DNA of 18,128 bases, taken from the NCBI GenBank assembly GCA_944381255.1, contig CALWKL010000054.1:1-18128 (forward strand), written 5' to 3'. Position 1 is the first letter of the stretch, and every line of letters starts with the position of its first letter. The stretch comes from an uncultured Clostridia bacterium. Its GTDB lineage: Bacteria > Bacillota > Clostridia > Christensenellales > UBA1242. This document shows positions 14,969 through 18,128 of this stretch, piece by piece. A program made the translations under genes and the position numbers. The notes beneath the pieces are model-generated. The model was not told the origin of the DNA, made no database searches, and worked only from the letters and a program-made list of their open reading frames with translations.

Positions 14969-15706
14969 ATGCAAAAAAGCCAACGATTGGACAATCCTAG
15001 TGGTCGTATATATTTTCGATGGCAAGACCAATTTCACGAAGCACTTGCGACACTTATATTACTCTTTATAGTGTTCTTTATGTTTTGTGCAGTATTTTGG
15101 CTTAGTAGCCATTATGCAAAGCCCATAGACGGATTGAGTATGCAACCACTTATCAATAACTATGATGTCGCCACTGGTGATATAGCTATTGTGTCTAGTA
15201 TCATTCGATACACTTACGATGATATACTAATTGTAGATATGAGTAAGTCTAATATTGAGAATTCTTTTGTAAAAGATAAATTGTTAATAAAGCGAGTAAT
15301 AGCACTTCCAGGAGACACTCTAATGTTACAATGGAACGGTAGCGAGTATATCTTTTATCTTAAAAAGCAAGGCGAAGATAGCTTTACCCCTTTGTATAGC
15401 AATGAATATGTACAAAAAATGACCAATGAAGACAAAGCAAATGCTTTCTATAATCAAACGAATTGGACAAATCGAATTGAGCCAAACTTTGATGGCTCTA
15501 TCACCTTGCCCGAAGGAATGATATTTTTTATGGGAGACAACCGAGATGCAAGTTATGATTGTCGAGAATTCGGCCCAATCAGCACCGATTGTGTAGTTGG
15601 AGTGGTAGAAAGTATTTTGAAAAAAGACAGTTTTTGGAACAAGGTATTTAGCATAATTACCCTATTAAATCCTAATCCTACGCAGGCTATAACAAAAGCA
15701 GGCTAA
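14969..15706 (+). CDS. lepB: Signal peptidase I, bacterial Ser-Lys type
   Basis: Cleaves ordinary Sec signal peptides on the outer face of the membrane. One N-terminal membrane helix (about residues 25-50, LATLILLFIVFFMFCAVFWL) precedes the catalytic Ser S57 (GLSMQP). The general base is K108 (LLIKRVIALPGD). The C-terminal signature GDNRDASYDCREFGPI is complete. At 245 residues it is a normal single-helix Gram-positive form with a short hydrophobic tail. The ATG at 14969 has AGGAG upstream. It lies downstream of ppa, with the SipW-type peptidase divergently oriented on the other side, so the locus encodes both known catalytic types of signal peptidase. Confidence 0.95.
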   Translation: MQKSQRLDNPSGRIYFRWQDQFHEALATLILLFIVFFMFCAVFWLSSHYAKPIDGLSMQPLINNYDVATGDIAIVSSIIRYTYDDILIVDMSKSNIENSFVKDKLLIKRVIALPGDTLMLQWNGSEYIFYLKKQGEDSFTPLYSNEYVQKMTNEDKANAFYNQTNWTNRIEPNFDGSITLPEGMIFFMGDNRDASYDCREFGPISTDCVVGVVESILKKDSFWNKVFSIITLLNPNPTQAITKAG

Positions 15707-15723
15707 TATTGCTTGCTTTTTTT
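15695..15723 (+). terminator. Terminator overlapping the lepB stop codon
   Basis: AAAGCAGGC (15695-15703) pairs with GCTTGCTTT (15711-15719), 9 bp with one G-U pair, loop TAATATT. The T run reaches 15723. The lepB TAA lies in the loop, so ribosomes that terminate there could interfere with folding of the stem. Confidence 0.9.
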
Positions 15724-15819
15724 ATATCCTTTAATAGCGCAAAATAAAGTTTTATTCAATTTTTGATTGCGTTTTGAGAGAAATTTTGATAAACTTGACG
15801 CATCAAGAGGTAATAAAAA

Positions 15820-17301
15820 ATGGCTTTTTGCAAATTTAGTAGCGAATATATAGCAAAATCTTACACAATGATTGATAATGTGTTCTTTTCACGCTACCTT
15901 CCCTCTACTCCACCCAAACTAACAGCAATTTATTTATATGGGTTGTACCTCTGTGCCACTGAGGATAGCAGGGGTGCCAACAGTAGTATGGAAGCTTTTG
16001 CTCAAACACTTGGATACGAAGTCGAAGATATAATTGATGCATACAATTATTGGGAGGAGCAAGGCTTGGTAAGGATAGTATCTACTAGTCCTTTTGAAAT
16101 ACAATATCAGCCTGTGCGTGGTGCTAGCAGTGCTAACAAAAGATTTAGTAAAGACAAATATGCAAGTTTTAACATTCAAGCACAAGAAATAATAACTGAG
16201 CGTACTATTACCCCAAATGAATATGAAGAATACTACACCTTGATGGAAGGCTTTAGTTTGCCAGATGGTAGAAAATTAAGCCCAGAAGCATTGCTATTAA
16301 TAATTAAATACTGTGTGCAAAACAAAGGAGCAAATATTGGGTACCGTTATATCATAGCAGTTGCACAAAATTGGGCTCGTGAAGGATATGTAACACTAGC
16401 GCAGATAGAAGAAAAACTTGAAGCCTATTCTACACAAAGTCAAGAAATCAGTAAAATTAATAAAGCCTTGGGCTCTACCAAAAAGCCCGGAATTGAGGAG
16501 CACGAATTTTACACGAAATGGACTCAACGGCTAGGATTTACCATTGATGTAATTGTATTCGTTGCCAAAAGTATCAAGAAGGGCGCTGGAATTTCAAATT
16601 TTGAAAAACTGGACAAGAAACTTCAAAAATACTATGAGGCTAAATTATTAAGTCAAAATGAAATAGTTGAATTTGAGGCTAATAAAGACAAACTGTTCTC
16701 CCTCGCTCGTGAGGTAAATAGGACACTTGGCTTATACTATGAAGATGTAAGCAACCAGGTTGAAACATATATTTCTCCTTGGCTCGCTATGGGGTTTTCG
16801 GCAGAAACTATACTAACGATTGCTCAAAACTGCTACTCTAGGGCAAAGCGTACTCTAGCAAATCTTAATGACGAAATAAATATGCTATATGAGCAAGGAA
16901 TTGTCTCACAAAATGCATATCAAGGCTATCAAGGGAAAATACAAAAAACTCGTGAGCAGATTGCAAATATTCTAAAAAAACTAAATATAGAGCGAAATGT
17001 AACTAGCCTTGATATTGAGTTCTGGCAACGCTGGGTAGGCACTTGGGGGTTAGATTTGGAAATAATAGATATTGCAGTAGACTTCGCCGCACAAAGAGGA
17101 ACCAATCTTTCCTATGTAAACGCCCTACTTGCAGACTGGCATACCCAAGGTATACACACCCCATCTTCAGCACGAGAAGCATTGAGTAAATTCAAGTCTG
17201 AACCAAAGCAAGCAAAGCCGGATTCGAAAATTAAAAAGAGAAAATATTCAAAAGAAGAACAATCTGCAATATTTGATAACTTCAACGAAATTGAATTATA
17301 A
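15820..17301 (+). CDS. DnaD-like replication protein with repeated C-terminal domains
   Basis: Likely a primosome or helicase-loading protein. The first ~110 residues look like the winged-helix DnaD/DnaB N-terminal domain (FSRYLPSTPPKLTAIYLYGLYL, YWEEQGLVRI). Residues about 134-205 form a DnaD C-terminal domain with YIIAVAQNWAREGYVT. Two weaker copies follow (about 228-285, with W-x3-LGF and a conserved LS; about 312-365, with W-x2-MGF and an IVS), then a clear last copy (about 398-455, FWQRWVGTWGLDLEIIDIA, then YVNALLADWHTQGIHT). The basic tail (KIKKRKYS) ends with a polar stretch. At 493 residues it is about twice the length of Bacillus DnaD. GAGGTAA precedes the ATG. The DnaC/DnaI-like gene begins 15 bases after the stop, a pairing common in Clostridia. 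Confidence 0.85.
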   Translation: MAFCKFSSEYIAKSYTMIDNVFFSRYLPSTPPKLTAIYLYGLYLCATEDSRGANSSMEAFAQTLGYEVEDIIDAYNYWEEQGLVRIVSTSPFEIQYQPVRGASSANKRFSKDKYASFNIQAQEIITERTITPNEYEEYYTLMEGFSLPDGRKLSPEALLLIIKYCVQNKGANIGYRYIIAVAQNWAREGYVTLAQIEEKLEAYSTQSQEISKINKALGSTKKPGIEEHEFYTKWTQRLGFTIDVIVFVAKSIKKGAGISNFEKLDKKLQKYYEAKLLSQNEIVEFEANKDKLFSLAREVNRTLGLYYEDVSNQVETYISPWLAMGFSAETILTIAQNCYSRAKRTLANLNDEINMLYEQGIVSQNAYQGYQGKIQKTREQIANILKKLNIERNVTSLDIEFWQRWVGTWGLDLEIIDIAVDFAAQRGTNLSYVNALLADWHTQGIHTPSSAREALSKFKSEPKQAKPDSKIKKRKYSKEEQSAIFDNFNEIEL

Positions 17302-17315
17302 TCGGAGAAAAATGT

Positions 17316-18128
17316 ATGAATAAAGCGCAAATAGTTGCAAATGAATTGAGCAAAATAAATATTAGCAAACTAAGGGCGGAATTATTAGCCAAAAACAATT
17401 TAATTTTCGCTAGAGAAAATCCGCAATTTCTAAAGTTAGACCAAGATTTGCGCAAATTTAAATTGGAACTATCCAAACAATCTGACAGTAAAATTATTAC
17501 TTCTATACATACAAAAATAAAGAAATTAGAGCAACAACAAGACAAAATATTGGCAACACTCAAGCTCTCTCGGGCAGACCTTATGCCAAAATACTCGTGT
17601 ACTATTTGCCAAGATACTGGTTATATTGATGGCCATATGTGCTCTTGCCTATCAAACCTAGTCCAGAATGCTCTAGCTAGACAAAGTGGTATGTCTAGTG
17701 TACTAAAGTACTCTTTTGACACCAGCGACACTAAAATTGTGTCGTCAAGCCCAAGTCTTAAAAAGGCTTACACTATAGCCAAAAATTATGTAGACAGTTT
17801 CCCTGATTATAAGTTTAAAAATCTCATATTTTTGGGTAATGTAGGAGCAGGCAAAACATATTTGATTGAATGTATATGTAATGCCTTACTGGATAAAGGA
17901 TTTAATGTAGTGTTTAGCACAGCATATGATTTGAATGAAACGATGCAAAATTCTTTTTGGAGCAATTCTTTAGAAAGGCAAGCCATACTAGCTCCTTATT
18001 TTGAAAGTGATTTACTAGTAATTGACGACCTAGGCAGTGAGCCTATTCTGCGAAATATTACAGTAAATAATCTATTTACCGTACTTAATAAACGCGAATC
18101 ATTAAGTCTACCTACTATTATAAGCACA
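17316..18128 (+). CDS. DnaC/DnaI-like helicase-loader ATPase (partial)
   Basis: AAA+ ATPase expected to load the replicative helicase. The frame is open from the ATG at 17316 to the edge (271 residues), with CGGAG 8 bases upstream; an ATG at 17312 is out of frame and stops after three codons. The N-terminal part is helical and charged. A Cys cluster C95-x2-C98, C109-x-C111 (TICQDTGYIDGHMCSC) is typical of DnaI-type loaders and may bind zinc. Walker A is GNVGAGKT at 174-181 and Walker B is LLVIDDLGSEP with D237-D238. The following NLFTVLNKRESLSLPTIIST leads towards sensor 1. The remaining C-terminal part is outside the window. Confidence 0.92.
   Translation, partial: MNKAQIVANELSKINISKLRAELLAKNNLIFARENPQFLKLDQDLRKFKLELSKQSDSKIITSIHTKIKKLEQQQDKILATLKLSRADLMPKYSCTICQDTGYIDGHMCSCLSNLVQNALARQSGMSSVLKYSFDTSDTKIVSSSPSLKKAYTIAKNYVDSFPDYKFKNLIFLGNVGAGKTYLIECICNALLDKGFNVVFSTAYDLNETMQNSFWSNSLERQAILAPYFESDLLVIDDLGSEPILRNITVNNLFTVLNKRESLSLPTIIST

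Noticed and set aside
1..18128. Mobile element, phage, CRISPR array or tRNA gene
   Set aside because: No transposase, integrase, terminal inverted repeat, regularly spaced repeat or cloverleaf was seen.

Overview
The window suggests a low-GC, endospore-forming Firmicute of the class Clostridia (Bacillota). The grounds are a complete gerA-type germinant receptor operon, the rpsF-ssb-rpsR order, a dnaD-like gene followed by a dnaC/dnaI-like gene, strong Shine-Dalgarno sites, and vegetative promoters with TTGACA/TATAAT boxes. No species is named. No tRNA, rRNA, CRISPR array, insertion sequence or phage gene was seen.

Layout. (1) 1-3279, minus strand: alaS (a short alanyl-tRNA synthetase), then a membrane-anchored, probably beta-helical surface protein that runs off the left edge. 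(2) 3401-7222, plus strand: gerAA-gerAB-gerAC, overlapping genes behind a candidate forespore (sigma-G type) promoter. (3) 7396-8679, minus strand: rpsF-ssb-rpsR with a good sigma-A promoter, a hairpin-containing leader and a strong terminator. (4) 8859-14119: a secretion island. It holds an ER-type (Ser-His) signal peptidase of the SipW family and four small to mid-sized secreted proteins whose N-termini share a SipW-type signal (a hydrophobic stretch ending in LAA or LAT before F/M/I and S/N). A 665-base gap inside it is rich in hairpins and may encode a structured RNA. (5) 14343-15723, plus strand: family I inorganic pyrophosphatase and a conventional Ser-Lys signal peptidase I, closed by a terminator overlapping the lepB stop codon. 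(6) 15820-18128, plus strand: a DnaD-like protein with repeated domains and the beginning of a DnaC/DnaI-like helicase-loader ATPase, cut by the right edge.

How it fits together. The ger operon makes a three-part membrane receptor for nutrient germinants. Region 3 couples translation and ssDNA binding, as is usual in Firmicutes. Region 4 is the most distinctive part: it has the layout of a SipW-TasA surface-fibre system (dedicated signal peptidase plus clients), but with four divergent clients and without a recognisable TapA. The function of the clients is inferred from signal type, composition and context only.
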